Below are positions 8,917 to 18,144 of a stretch of 61,125 nt of DNA, piece after piece. A program made the translations under genes and the position numbers. Every line of letters begins with the position of its first letter. Positions within the stretch are counted from its first letter, which is position 1. Source of the stretch: Ruminococcaceae bacterium AB4001 (GTDB lineage: Bacteria; Bacillota; Clostridia; Saccharofermentanales; Saccharofermentanaceae). The DNA is taken from positions 1 through 61,125 of the forward strand of contig JHXJ01000019.1 of assembly GCA_000621765.1 (NCBI GenBank), written 5' to 3'. The notes below the pieces were generated by a model that worked only from the letters and a program-made list of their open reading frames with translations, was not told where the DNA came from and searched no databases.

Positions 8917-10209
8917 TCAGGCGTTTTCGATCGAATAATATACGACTCCGTCTTCAAGACCGCCGCGCTTAAGGATACCCATCTCTTCGACGGTTACAAG
9001 CTGGAAGCCTGCATCTACCAGAGCCGGAACGATCTGTTTTGTTGCATCAGCAGTTGCCTGATAGAGGTCATGCATGAGAACGATATCACCGTCTTTAACC
9101 TTACCGACGATCTTGCTGACTATCTTATCCTTATCTCTGCTTTCCCAGTCACGCGAGTCAACACTCCACAGAATTATCGGACATCCGCAGGACTCCTTAA
9201 GAGTATCGTTAAATCTTCCTTCAGGAGGTCTTAAACATGTCGAAGGCTTTCCTCCGATCCTGACAAGTTCATCATCTGTTCCCTTGAGAACTTCCTTCTG
9301 CTTGTCAGCATCAAGATCCGTAAGTCTGTTATGACCATATGTGTGATTTGCCTGCTGGAATCCCAATTCGGCTTCACGTCTTGCAGGGTCTTCATTCCAT
9401 GAGATCCTGTCTCCGACAATAAAGAATGTGCAGCGCTGATTGTATTCGACAAATGTATCAAGGATCGCATCAGTATAGATCGAAGGACCGTCATCGTATG
9501 TAAGGGCTACCATCGGTTTAGTACCGTCGATCTCACGCCAGATCTTTCCGGTATCATCAAAATAATACAGATGCTTATCGGCGATGGCGCGCTGCCCCCT
9601 GATTACTTTTCCGCCGATAAAACCATAGCGGTCGCCATCCATCTCAATGATGCCGTCAGCGCCTTCACCGGTTCCCTCATTGAAGAAGTATCTGTCGCCG
9701 TCAATGTCCATCCATCCGGTCGTCAGGAAACCATTCTGCTTATCAAAGAAATACTGTTTTCCGTCAATAACCGTAAGTCCGGAAGCGATAGCTCCATTCT
9801 CGGGAGAAGCATAGCATTTTCCTCCCTGGGCATCGCCGCTCCCTGCCAGTTCAAACCAGCCGGTCGTCATCATTCCAGTCTCAGTACTGTAATACCTTTT
9901 GACTCCGTTAACTTCCTGAATACCTGTCTGAAGAACTCCTTCGGAATCGAAAAGATAACTGTTACCGTCGATCACCTTCTCACCCGTAACCATGAGATTC
10001 GTTGCGGGATCAAAATATCTGACCGTGCCGTCAGACAATTGTTTCAGTCCGGAAGCAGGTTTTCCGTTATCCTCATAGTAGTATGTGCCCTCATCAGTAC
10101 GTACCAGACCGCGCTTTACAAAAAGCTTCTGATACCCGATAAAAGCACCAACGCCCAAAATAATAAGAACGGCAACAATGCCAATTGCGCCTAATGATCT
10201 TTTATTCAT
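8917..10209 (-). CDS. Membrane-anchored polysaccharide deacetylase with cell-wall-binding repeats
   Basis: A 430-residue protein. Residues 6-29 are an uncleaved-looking membrane anchor. Residues 35-225 hold about eight aromatic repeats (GLKQLSDGTVRYFDP, GWMDIDGDRYFFNEG types) like those of glucan- or choline-binding proteins. Residues 230-415 are a NodB-type deacetylase: TYDDGP (catalytic and metal Asp), HTYGH (metal His pair), RPPEGRFND, WSVDSRDW and IVLMHD. All five motifs are intact, so deacetylation of peptidoglycan GlcNAc/MurNAc or another wall glycan is likely, though the exact substrate is inferred. AAGGAGA precedes the ATG. It is the first gene of a probable pair with the DUF2974 hydrolase. 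Confidence 0.88.
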   Translation of the reverse strand: MNKRSLGAIGIVAVLIILGVGAFIGYQKLFVKRGLVRTDEGTYYYEDNGKPASGLKQLSDGTVRYFDPATNLMVTGEKVIDGNSYLFDSEGVLQTGIQEVNGVKRYYSTETGMMTTGWFELAGSGDAQGGKCYASPENGAIASGLTVIDGKQYFFDKQNGFLTTGWMDIDGDRYFFNEGTGEGADGIIEMDGDRYGFIGGKVIRGQRAIADKHLYYFDDTGKIWREIDGTKPMVALTYDDGPSIYTDAILDTFVEYNQRCTFFIVGDRISWNEDPARREAELGFQQANHTYGHNRLTDLDADKQKEVLKGTDDELVRIGGKPSTCLRPPEGRFNDTLKESCGCPIILWSVDSRDWESRDKDKIVSKIVGKVKDGDIVLMHDLYQATADATKQIVPALVDAGFQLVTVEEMGILKRGGLEDGVVYYSIENA

Positions 10210-10341
10210 TTTATTCTCCTTGGTTTTCCTATATTTCCCCGCATAAGTTTATCACGCACCAACAATCATATGTGAAACAATTGTGTTACATAATGAGGCA
10301 AAAACGAGCCATTTTCCGTTGAAAATACAGAAGAAAACCTT

Positions 10342-10785
10342 TCAGCCGCGAGCTTCCTCAAGGAGCTTTTTCAGAAGCAGATACCTCTCATACTTTTCCT
10401 GTTTCGCGAAATGGACTTCACGGCTCTGAGGATATCTGTCATCGAAAACAAGACTTGATGCCTCATCACCAAACTGCTCGATCGTCAGATCGAACTGCCT
10501 GCCGTCTATAACGTTATAACAGTGATAATTCCCGTCAGGTCTTAATATCCCGTACACCTCTCCGCCGAAGATATCCTGTATGAGAAAAGCAGTGATGGAG
10601 CACTGTCCGTACGTCTTGTTTCCGCTGTTCCATTTATCTCTCATCCTCGGAGCGCATGTCTCTGCTCTCCATATACCGTCTGACAGGACATCATACAGTT
10701 CTTCAAGTGAACTTATCCTTAACTTGCAGCCTTCAAGAGGCTTAATACTCCCTGCATACTCATGTCCCAGAAATATATGATCCAT
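10342..10785 (-). CDS. YunG-like protein of unknown function
   Basis: A 147-residue soluble protein. The stretch W-(x)-SGNKTYGQCSITAFLIQDIFGG, followed by HCYNVIDGRQFDLTIEQFG, is the pattern of the YunG family, in which the conserved GQC and the later His and Asp resemble a small papain-like triad. That catalytic idea is my inference; the family is uncharacterised. It starts at ATG 10785 and is separated from hpf by a terminator. Confidence 0.65.
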   Translation of the reverse strand: MDHIFLGHEYAGSIKPLEGCKLRISSLEELYDVLSDGIWRAETCAPRMRDKWNSGNKTYGQCSITAFLIQDIFGGEVYGILRPDGNYHCYNVIDGRQFDLTIEQFGDEASSLVFDDRYPQSREVHFAKQEKYERYLLLKKLLEEARG

Positions 10786-10864
10786 TACATATTCTCCAAT
10801 CAGTTATTCTCTGGAAATATAGTAACGCATATACACTTTTATGTTAAATGTGCAGACAACAAAA

Positions 10865-10885
10865 GGCTGCCGCAGTGCGACAGCC
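10865..10885 (-). terminator. Terminator after hpf
   Basis: GGCTGCCGC and GCGACAGCC pair with one mismatch and a three-base loop; the minus strand continues CTTTTGTTG. It lies 25 bases past the hpf stop codon. Confidence 0.6.
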
Positions 10886-10910
10886 CATAAAATCAATCAG
10901 TACTTAAGTA

Positions 10911-11453
10911 TTAATATTCAGGTTCAAGCAGACCGTATCCGCCGTCATATCTCTTATAAACTACGCAGACAGAATTCGTGTCACTGTCGAGATATACATA
11001 GAAGTCATGTCCTAACATTTCAAGCTGAAGGATAGCGTCGTCAGCTGTCATCGGTCTTAATGCAAACTGCTTGCGCTTTGTGATCTTTGCTTCCTGCTCA
11101 TCAACGATGTCAAAATCTGCACCGCCGTCATCTTCAAGATAACTTACGATCCCCGGGAACTCCTTCTTCTTTTTGAGGAACTTGGTCTTCTGTCTTCTGA
11201 TCTGAGACTCGAGCTTTTCAACGGTTCTGTCAACTGCTGTAAGGATATCCTCATCACATGCTTCAGCTCTTAAGATCTTTCCGCCGAACTCCATCGTGAT
11301 CTCAACTACCATATCAGGTCCGTCAGGTCTGATGCGGACTTTGAGCGTGCCGTCGTCGCCGGAGAACTTGTTGAACTTCGAAAGCTTAGCAGCAATCTTC
11401 TCTTCAAGTCTGTTACCGATGCGGATACCGTTGCCCTGTGTAGTGATCTTCAT
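10911..11453 (-). CDS. hpf: Long-form ribosome hibernation promoting factor
   Basis: A 180-residue protein. The N-terminal 100 residues form the S30AE/YfiA fold (MKITTQGNGIRIGNRLEEKI, basic LESQIRRQKTKFLKKKK). The C-terminal domain from about residue 128 carries KRKQFALRPMTADDAILQLE, GHDFYVYLDSDT and VVYKRYDGGYGLLEP, the dimerisation domain of long Hpf. Long Hpf joins two 70S ribosomes into inactive 100S dimers in stationary phase. The gene has its own terminator and lies downstream of a spacer rich in AT with a TATAAT at about 11510. Confidence 0.93.
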   Translation of the reverse strand: MKITTQGNGIRIGNRLEEKIAAKLSKFNKFSGDDGTLKVRIRPDGPDMVVEITMEFGGKILRAEACDEDILTAVDRTVEKLESQIRRQKTKFLKKKKEFPGIVSYLEDDGGADFDIVDEQEAKITKRKQFALRPMTADDAILQLEMLGHDFYVYLDSDTNSVCVVYKRYDGGYGLLEPEY

Positions 11454-11560
11454 AAAATCACTCCCTTCCGTTTTAAAGTTTCAAAAGGCTTTGACCTTTG
11501 ATTTAATTATAAACGATTGGGAGTGTTAATTTGATTAAATTTGTATTAATTTGTCAGCCG

Positions 11561-12073
11561 TCAGTCTTCGTGTTCTGACCAGATATTCGTACCGCCTCTA
11601 TCGAGCGCGACGATACCGGTACGGCACATTTCGATGATCTCGAACTTCTTCATGTATTCGATAAACGCATCGATCTTCTGGCTGTCGCCCGTTGCTTCGA
11701 TACTTATTGCTTCATCGGTAAAATCGATAATCTTCGTTCGGAAAATATTTGTCGCTTCTACGATATCCGCGTGCTGCTTTTCAGTATTCCTTACCTTGAT
11801 AAGAAGAAGTTCTCTCTTGATACAATCTTCCGTTGATAAGACGATTACTTTCTTAACGTTATAGAGTTTTCGAAGCTGTGAAACGACCTGATCCTTATCG
11901 TTCTTTTCAGCAGTAAGAGTGATAGTAATTCGTGAATACTCAGGAGACTCCGTCTCACCTACCGTCAGAGAGTCGATGTTATATCCTCTTCTCGTAAACA
12001 TCGCAGTTACACGTGAGAGGACACCATACTGGTTATCAACGTAGATTGCAATGATGATCTTATTTCTCGGCAT
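11561..12073 (-). CDS. ilvN: Acetolactate synthase regulatory subunit
   Basis: A 170-residue protein with an N-terminal ACT domain (IIIAIYVDNQYGVLSRVTAMFTRRGYNIDSL) and the typical ALS small-subunit C-terminal domain (LLIKVRNTEKQHADIVE). It regulates and stabilises the IlvB catalytic subunit and gives valine feedback control in the first common step of branched-chain amino acid synthesis. Its start overlaps the ilvB end by 14 bases, indicating translational coupling. Confidence 0.95.
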   Translation of the reverse strand: MPRNKIIIAIYVDNQYGVLSRVTAMFTRRGYNIDSLTVGETESPEYSRITITLTAEKNDKDQVVSQLRKLYNVKKVIVLSTEDCIKRELLLIKVRNTEKQHADIVEATNIFRTKIIDFTDEAISIEATGDSQKIDAFIEYMKKFEIIEMCRTGIVALDRGGTNIWSEHED

Positions 12074-13742
12074 CGCTGATATCCTCCCTTCTCAAAATGA
12101 GATTATTGAATGTTCCTCCGGGTTTGAGCATGGGAAGAACAAGGCTGTCTTTCTTGATCGTAAGATCGATTATCGCAGGACCTTTAACTTTATATGCCTT
12201 CCTGAAAGCTTCTTCGAAAGACTCTTTATCCGTTGCCTTAAAACCCTTCGCACCGAATGCCTGGGCAAGCTTTACGAAATCAGTCTTACGGTCGAGATTC
12301 GTATTTGAATATCTTCCGTCGAAAAACACTTTCTGCCATTGTCTTACCATGCCGAGCGCATGGTTATTGAAGATGACTATGGTAACAGGAATGTTGTAAG
12401 ACACAGCCGTGGCAAGCTCGTTAAGACACATACCGAAGCTTCCGTCACCAGTGATCAGAACGCTTCTTGTATCAGTTCCTAGAGAACTTCCGATCGCAGC
12501 GCCTAAACCGAATCCCATTGTTCCCAAACCGCCTGAAGTTATCCAGGTGCGCTTTTGTCTGAACTTGAAAAACTGTGCTGCCCAGCACTGGTGCTGGCCT
12601 ACGTCAGTAACAAGTCTTGTGTCAGGTTTTACGTTATCGGAGATGATGTTGATCGCATCTCTCGGAAGGAAAGGCAGACCTTCATAAGCATTTGTTTCTC
12701 TCTGCTTTAAGTCTTCAACCTTTTTGATCCACTCGGTATTCTTGCGCTGCGGACAAGCCTGTGTCAGACGCTGAACATAATCTTTGATGTCGCAGCAGAT
12801 ACCGAGATCAACAGGAACGTTCTTGCCAATTTCCGCGCGGTCGCAGTCGACATGGATCTTAGTTGCAGACAGTGAGAATTTCTCAGTCTTTCCCGTCGCC
12901 CTGTCAGAGAACCTCGCGCCTATCGCGATTATCAGATCTGCTTTTGCAAGTGCAACTGAAGAAGCATATCTTCCGTGCATTCCCTGCATTCCCAAAAATC
13001 TCGGAGCATCGGAATGGATCTCGGAAAGACCCATCATGGAGCAACCGACAACTGCGTCGATCCTGTCGGCCAGTTTTAAGATGTCTTCACCTATCGAAGT
13101 CCTTACTGCACCGCCTCCGAAATAAATGTAAGGGCGCTTGGATTCCTTGATGAGCTGAACGGATCTTTTAATATCGTTCTCATCGCAGACAGGTATCTTT
13201 GCAAGTTCAGCAACAGGCTTTTTCTTAAAGTCGAAAACTGCTTCCTGAACATCCTTAGGGATATCGATAAGGACAGGACCGGGTCTTCCGGACTGTGCGA
13301 GTTCAAACGCTTTCCTGACAACATCGGCAAGCTTCGAAACCTTGTGAACGAAGAAATTATGCTTTGTTATCGGAAGCGTGATACCCGTGATATCGATCTC
13401 CTGGAAAGAGTCTCTTCCGATCATGGAATTTCTAACGTTTCCAGTTATCGCAACGAGAGGGATCGAATCAAGATAAGCTGTGGCGATTCCCGTAACGAGA
13501 TTGGTCGCGCCGGGGCCGGATGTAGCTATGACTACACCCGTTCTTCCCGTAGCTCTGGCATAACCGTCTGCAGCGTGCACTGCGCCTTCCTCGTGAGCAG
13601 TCAGGATATGTCTGATCTTATCCTGCTTGTCGTAAAGCTTGTCATAGATATCTACGACCATACCGCCCGGAAAGCCGAACACGGTATCGACACCTTGTTC
13701 TATCAGCGTCTCAACGAGTATCTGCGCGCCGGTCATCTTCAT
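12060..13742 (-). CDS. ilvB: Acetolactate synthase catalytic subunit
   Basis: A 560-residue thiamine-diphosphate enzyme that joins two pyruvates, or pyruvate and 2-ketobutyrate, for valine, leucine and isoleucine synthesis. Visible motifs are FGFPGGMVVDIYD with the catalytic Glu in AHEEGAVHAADGYAR, GPGATNLVTGIATAYLDSIP, the central FAD-binding region, and the ThDP/Mg site GDGSFGMCLNELATA...NN. Length is normal. It lies 38 bases downstream of the C11 peptidase gene with no clear terminator, and no T-box or leader peptide is visible in front, which is unusual for an ilv operon in this group. Confidence 0.95.
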   Translation of the reverse strand: MKMTGAQILVETLIEQGVDTVFGFPGGMVVDIYDKLYDKQDKIRHILTAHEEGAVHAADGYARATGRTGVVIATSGPGATNLVTGIATAYLDSIPLVAITGNVRNSMIGRDSFQEIDITGITLPITKHNFFVHKVSKLADVVRKAFELAQSGRPGPVLIDIPKDVQEAVFDFKKKPVAELAKIPVCDENDIKRSVQLIKESKRPYIYFGGGAVRTSIGEDILKLADRIDAVVGCSMMGLSEIHSDAPRFLGMQGMHGRYASSVALAKADLIIAIGARFSDRATGKTEKFSLSATKIHVDCDRAEIGKNVPVDLGICCDIKDYVQRLTQACPQRKNTEWIKKVEDLKQRETNAYEGLPFLPRDAINIISDNVKPDTRLVTDVGQHQCWAAQFFKFRQKRTWITSGGLGTMGFGLGAAIGSSLGTDTRSVLITGDGSFGMCLNELATAVSYNIPVTIVIFNNHALGMVRQWQKVFFDGRYSNTNLDRKTDFVKLAQAFGAKGFKATDKESFEEAFRKAYKVKGPAIIDLTIKKDSLVLPMLKPGGTFNNLILRREDISDAEK

Positions 13743-13780
13743 TACGAATCACCTCTTGATTTCACTTTTCGCGATCAGTG

Positions 13781-16700
13781 TCAGACAACCTGGCATGCTG
13801 AGATCATTACTCTTCCGCCGGAAGCACCGTTAATGGTAATGATGTAGTAACCGGGAACGATGTTGTCCGAATCGGTGTAATCGAAGTAATAATTGTAGGC
13901 ACCGTCTTCAGCTACTCCTGTTACTGTACCTGAAGCAATTGGTGTCTGAAGTTCTCTCTGTGAGAACATGCTGTCACTGCTGTAGTAGTAAGAGAATGTG
14001 AATTCCTCATCCGAATAAGTATTGGTGGTTACCGTCAAAGACAGCTTGGTAGCATCCGCGTAGTAAACGGAATCGGACTTGAGCTGTCCTTCATCAGATA
14101 CCCAGTCACACTCTCCTTCTCCAATGGCGCAGTTAGAATCGTAGATAACAACGAAACCAACCATTGTTGAAGCATCGACTGTACCCTCATCATAATCTCC
14201 GCCTGTCGAATATTCGTCATTGCCTCTTTCAGCATTGATCTCATAAGCAGGCTTACCGGGTCTTAACTTAAGATAGAAGTCGTTGTTGTAAACATCATAG
14301 ATATCAAATCCGATGTAGCAGTTTACAGCGTCGTAATTTACTGAAGAATATCTGTAAAGAGTTGTTGCCTTATCGTATGTAACGGCATCACCAAGCTCCT
14401 CGTACTTCATCGTGCCTGATTCAACATCATAATATTCTTCTACGAAGATGAGAGTATCATCATCGTTAAACTGATATCCCTGATTTGAATCAAATGTATC
14501 GTTGATGATATCAGCGTTATAGTAGCCGATGATCTTTCCTTCCGGCTCGTCGGAGCTGAAAGCGATGACAACATAAGAAGTCTGACCGTTTACTACCGCC
14601 TCGGCACCAAGATACTTATACCACTTTCCGTCGTTTGCTACTTCGTACTTAAGGCACTCGCAGGTAACGTATCCGAAGTCGTTGAAGTATACCCACTTTG
14701 TCGGGTTCTGAAGGATTATGTATCCGTTACTGTCGATCGTATACTGGTTGTCAGTACCGAGATAATAAATCCTGCTTGTGTCGCTTTCCTTTGTATATGC
14801 AAGAGTAACCTTGACTTCACGGATGATCTCCCAGTCCTCTTCGGTCAGCTGGATGGCTTCATATTCACCCATGTCAACGATGAGGCCCATTTCTTCAAGG
14901 TCATATTCATTACCGGACTGGATCTGACCGGCGTCAGCAGGCTGGACATACCAGTCACCGGCATAACCTGTTGCCTTAAGGATATAGAGTTCCTTACTTA
15001 CGAACTTATCGTAGAAACTGATCGTTGTATCACTGTAGCCCAATGTCAGGAATGTGATTCTGGCTGCATCATACATCTGGGGATAGAGGAATGGAGCATA
15101 TGTTGTCATACCGTGAGCGTAAGTATATGAGTTGTTGCTCTCGGTGAAAACGCAGTTTCCTACTTCGTTGATCAGTGTGCTTGCAGCTGATTCGATAGCC
15201 TTGTCTCCGCAGTTGATGTACTTGCTTGCAAGAGTCGTAAGGTCTACGGAGTCTGTAGATTCAAAGCTTCCGCAGTCGTCTCTTAACTGAACGTATTCAA
15301 CATAACCCTGCTGTGTAAATACTCTTGAATCCAATGCCGCGATAAATCTCTCATATGCTTCGAAAACTTCATGGACGTTATCTGTATCGATGGCAGACAT
15401 ACATGTATCGATACCGTAGTATCCCATGCTCTGCTGGGTATTCTCGATATTATCCATGTAATCTCTGACGATGAATTCGCCGTAGTCTTTTGCGTCTCCG
15501 TCAAAATCCTTGCCGATGAAATTCAGGAAGTTGGTGTAGTTGATACCAACATCGTAATAAGCACTTCCCCACGTAGGGCTCTCAGCTGCGATGATGTACT
15601 CGGTATAAGGATCAAGAGCCATGGCAACTTCAAGAGATCCCATGAGGCATGCGTTGAATATGATCGACTCGAATTCGATGTCACAATTGCCGATAGCGGA
15701 AGCCATCTCGATCTCTGTGAGTGTACCGTCATGAAGCTCATCCATACCGAATCCGAGAGGAACTCCGCCGCCGTGATCCCACATGACGAGGATGTAGTTT
15801 TCAGCAGGGAATTCTTCCTTTGCGAATCTGATGAAATCTTCAAGAGTTTCAGGTTCTACCATGCTGACATCACCAAGGTTATCAAGTTCATTGATGTTAC
15901 CGTTGATGATTGAGAAACGCTGTGTCATTCCGTCCTGCATGTAGTTGTTTCTGAAATCGGAGCAACCGCCTGCCTGAAGAACGATATTAACGTTCTTTCC
16001 CGGGTTGGCAGCCATCATTTCCTTGATGTCTGCTGACAGTGTCGAACCCTGTGATTCAAGATCTGTTCCGATCGCATATACCATAATGGTTCTTGTAGCT
16101 ACTTCAGGAACGGGTTCTGTAGTTGTAGTCTTCTCGGTTTCTTCTGTCGTTTTCTTTGTATGTTCTGTCTCAACAGGACGGTTGTTTACAAAATAAGCTA
16201 CAGCAATGACTGCGCCGACGATTATTGCAAGACCCAGAGCAGAAAGACCTATGATGAGACCGATAAGTCCCTTCTTCTTTTTCTTGGGAGGCTCTGCATT
16301 TGCAACAGGCTGTGCTGCAGGTGCCTGAGGTACTGCATTTACTTCACCAAAAGCAGTCTGCACGGGTACCGGTGCAGGTGCAGGAGCAGGTGCCTGCGCA
16401 TAACCGTTCTGGTACATAACCGGAGCAGGTGCGGGAGCGGGTGCAGGTGCCGCTTCAACCGGAGCAGCGGGTGCAGCCTCTACGGGTGCGTAAGGTGCAG
16501 GTGCCGCTTCAACCGGGGCAACAGGTGCAGCCTCTACGGGGGCCGCTTCAACCGGAGCAACGGGTGCAAAAGGTACACCGGGTACCGGGATCACAGGTGC
16601 TACAACCGGCTCATAAGCAGCTCCGGCCTGTACCGGAACAGGATCCGGCAGATTGGAAGGCTGCATAGGCTCGGGTACGGGCTCCGGCAAAGGAGACGGC

Positions 16701-16954
16701 TGAACAGGTTCAGGTACGGGCTCCGGTAACGGAGACGGTTTTACAGGTTCGGGTACAGGCTCCGGCAGAGGTGCCGACTGTACGGGAACCGGTTCAGGTT
16801 CCGGCAAAGGTGCTGCCTGAGCAACAACCGGCTCGGGAGCAGGTGCAGCAGATTCTTCTGCCATTTCCTTCCAGAACTCGCTCAGGTTATTGCCGCATCC
16901 GCCGCAAAACTTTTCCATTCCTTTTAGTTCTTTTCCACAATTAGGACAATGCAT
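13781..16954 (-). CDS. Clostripain-family (C11) peptidase with zinc ribbon and Pro/Glu/Ala linker
   Basis: A 1057-residue protein. Residues 3-22 are a zinc ribbon (CPNC...CGGC). Residues 35-222 are a linker of Pro, Glu, Ala and Val with repeated PLPEPVPEP and APVEAAP units. KKKKK precedes one membrane segment at about 229-256. A Thr/Glu-rich spacer then leads to a C11-type peptidase domain from about 288 (RTIMVYAIGTDLES), with the catalytic pair His394 in WDHGGG and Cys436 in FNACLMG. Residues 650-1057 are beta-rich and unrecognised. The expected topology puts the ribbon inside the cell and the peptidase outside; that is inference. A TTGACC-17-TATAGA promoter lies about 100 bases upstream. 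Confidence 0.85.
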   Translation of the reverse strand: MHCPNCGKELKGMEKFCGGCGNNLSEFWKEMAEESAAPAPEPVVAQAAPLPEPEPVPVQSAPLPEPVPEPVKPSPLPEPVPEPVQPSPLPEPVPEPMQPSNLPDPVPVQAGAAYEPVVAPVIPVPGVPFAPVAPVEAAPVEAAPVAPVEAAPAPYAPVEAAPAAPVEAAPAPAPAPAPVMYQNGYAQAPAPAPAPVPVQTAFGEVNAVPQAPAAQPVANAEPPKKKKKGLIGLIIGLSALGLAIIVGAVIAVAYFVNNRPVETEHTKKTTEETEKTTTTEPVPEVATRTIMVYAIGTDLESQGSTLSADIKEMMAANPGKNVNIVLQAGGCSDFRNNYMQDGMTQRFSIINGNINELDNLGDVSMVEPETLEDFIRFAKEEFPAENYILVMWDHGGGVPLGFGMDELHDGTLTEIEMASAIGNCDIEFESIIFNACLMGSLEVAMALDPYTEYIIAAESPTWGSAYYDVGINYTNFLNFIGKDFDGDAKDYGEFIVRDYMDNIENTQQSMGYYGIDTCMSAIDTDNVHEVFEAYERFIAALDSRVFTQQGYVEYVQLRDDCGSFESTDSVDLTTLASKYINCGDKAIESAASTLINEVGNCVFTESNNSYTYAHGMTTYAPFLYPQMYDAARITFLTLGYSDTTISFYDKFVSKELYILKATGYAGDWYVQPADAGQIQSGNEYDLEEMGLIVDMGEYEAIQLTEEDWEIIREVKVTLAYTKESDTSRIYYLGTDNQYTIDSNGYIILQNPTKWVYFNDFGYVTCECLKYEVANDGKWYKYLGAEAVVNGQTSYVVIAFSSDEPEGKIIGYYNADIINDTFDSNQGYQFNDDDTLIFVEEYYDVESGTMKYEELGDAVTYDKATTLYRYSSVNYDAVNCYIGFDIYDVYNNDFYLKLRPGKPAYEINAERGNDEYSTGGDYDEGTVDASTMVGFVVIYDSNCAIGEGECDWVSDEGQLKSDSVYYADATKLSLTVTTNTYSDEEFTFSYYYSSDSMFSQRELQTPIASGTVTGVAEDGAYNYYFDYTDSDNIVPGYYIITINGASGGRVMISACQVV

Positions 16955-17054
16955 ATATTTCTCCTCTTAAATTTTGTTCATTCCTAATATCTGCCATGAT
17001 GGCTTTTTCCGAGTGCCTCAATATTTTGCCACACCTGTTGTCCATGTGCCATTC

Positions 17055-17083
17055 TCTATAACAGAGAATATGCTTACGGTCAA
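17055..17083 (-). promoter_or_regulatory. Sigma-70 type promoter of the C11 peptidase gene
   Basis: On the minus strand TTGACC (17083-17078) and TATAGA (17060-17055) are 17 bases apart. The -10 sits inside an inverted repeat (ATTCTCT-gttat-AGAGAAT, 17051-17069), which could act as an operator. Confidence 0.6.
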
Positions 17084-17093
17084 CCTGTTGGCT

Positions 17094-17110
17094 GCCGGTT
17101 ACCTACCGGC
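17094..17110 (-). terminator. Hairpin after the nucleoside ABC transporter genes
   Basis: GCCGGT and ACCGGC pair perfectly around a five-base loop, 33 bases past the stop of the last permease gene. There is no T-run after it, so it may be an RNA-stabilising hairpin rather than a true terminator. Confidence 0.4.
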
Positions 17111-17142
17111 GAAAATGCGTCATATATCTAATCTCCTTTTCC

Positions 17143-18144
17143 TTATCTGTCTTCACGGTAGTAATTGCGTCCTATAGCCTGCGGTTCTCCACTCTTGTTT
17201 TTCGAAGAAAGAGAAGAGGTAATGAGAACTATGAGCGTTATGATGAACGGCAGTGCCGAGAAGAAATGCGAAGGGATTTTCGTAAGCCAGCCCAATGTAT
17301 CAGGGAAGGTATACGCCAGAGCAGCATTCTGTACTCTGAGAGTATTGAAGAATCCGAAAACCAGAGTTCCGAGAAGAGCCTTTGCAGGGCTCCAGTTTGC
17401 AAAGATTACGAGTGCGATCGAGATCCAGCCGTAACCGTTGATCCAGCAGTTTGAACCTTCGAAAGTTCCACCCATGTTAAGTCCCATGTATAGACCGCCG
17501 AGGCCCATGATCCCGGAACCGATTATGATGTGCGTATATTTGTAAAGTGCAACATTGACGCCGAGAGAGTCAGCTGCGCCGGGGTTCTCGCCTATTGCCC
17601 TGAGCTTCAATCCGGGAACCGTCTTCTTGAAATAGAGCCACATGAGAATGGCGATGATGACACCCAGATAAACTAGTATTCCGTGAGAAAATAACGCTTT
17701 TCCGAAGAAAGGGATCTTCGATAAGAGTGGGATCTCAAAAGCCTGTGACTGGACATCGAGCCTTGTTCCGCTGAGCTTGGGCCAGCCGCTTGCACTGTTG
17801 GATAAAGCGTTACCTATGAAATAATAGAATGCGACACCGAATGTGGTAATCGTAAGTCCCGTTACGTTCTGGTTGGCCTGCAGGGTAACCGTCAGGAATG
17901 AGAAGAGAAGACCGACGAGACCTGATGCGATGAAGCTTACGACGCAAGCTACGAAAAGACTGTCAGTCTTTGCTCCCGCAAGATATCCAACAACGGCACC
18001 GATCGCCATCGTACCCTCAACACCAAGGTTAAGGGAACCGGATTTTTCGATCATGATCTCTCCCGTCGTACCATAGAGGAGCGGGATGTTGTAAACGATT
18101 ATGTTAAAGAGGAACAGCGTAAATACATCAAGCATTCTTTGCAT
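17143..18144 (-). CDS. Nucleoside ABC transporter permease, NupQ/YufQ type
   Basis: A 333-residue membrane protein with about eight hydrophobic segments of the BPD_transp_2 family. Near residue 30 it has GEIMIEKSGSLNLGVEGTM and later AIGENPGAADSLGVNV, both characteristic of permeases that pair with BMP-family binding lipoproteins for purine nucleosides. It overlaps the preceding permease by 17 bases and is the last gene of the transporter unit. Confidence 0.88.
   Translation of the reverse strand: MQRMLDVFTLFLFNIIVYNIPLLYGTTGEIMIEKSGSLNLGVEGTMAIGAVVGYLAGAKTDSLFVACVVSFIASGLVGLLFSFLTVTLQANQNVTGLTITTFGVAFYYFIGNALSNSASGWPKLSGTRLDVQSQAFEIPLLSKIPFFGKALFSHGILVYLGVIIAILMWLYFKKTVPGLKLRAIGENPGAADSLGVNVALYKYTHIIIGSGIMGLGGLYMGLNMGGTFEGSNCWINGYGWISIALVIFANWSPAKALLGTLVFGFFNTLRVQNAALAYTFPDTLGWLTKIPSHFFSALPFIITLIVLITSSLSSKNKSGEPQAIGRNYYREDR

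Noticed and set aside
13743-13780. T-box or leader-peptide attenuator for ilvBN
   Set aside because: The 38-base spacer is too short and holds no T-box sequence.
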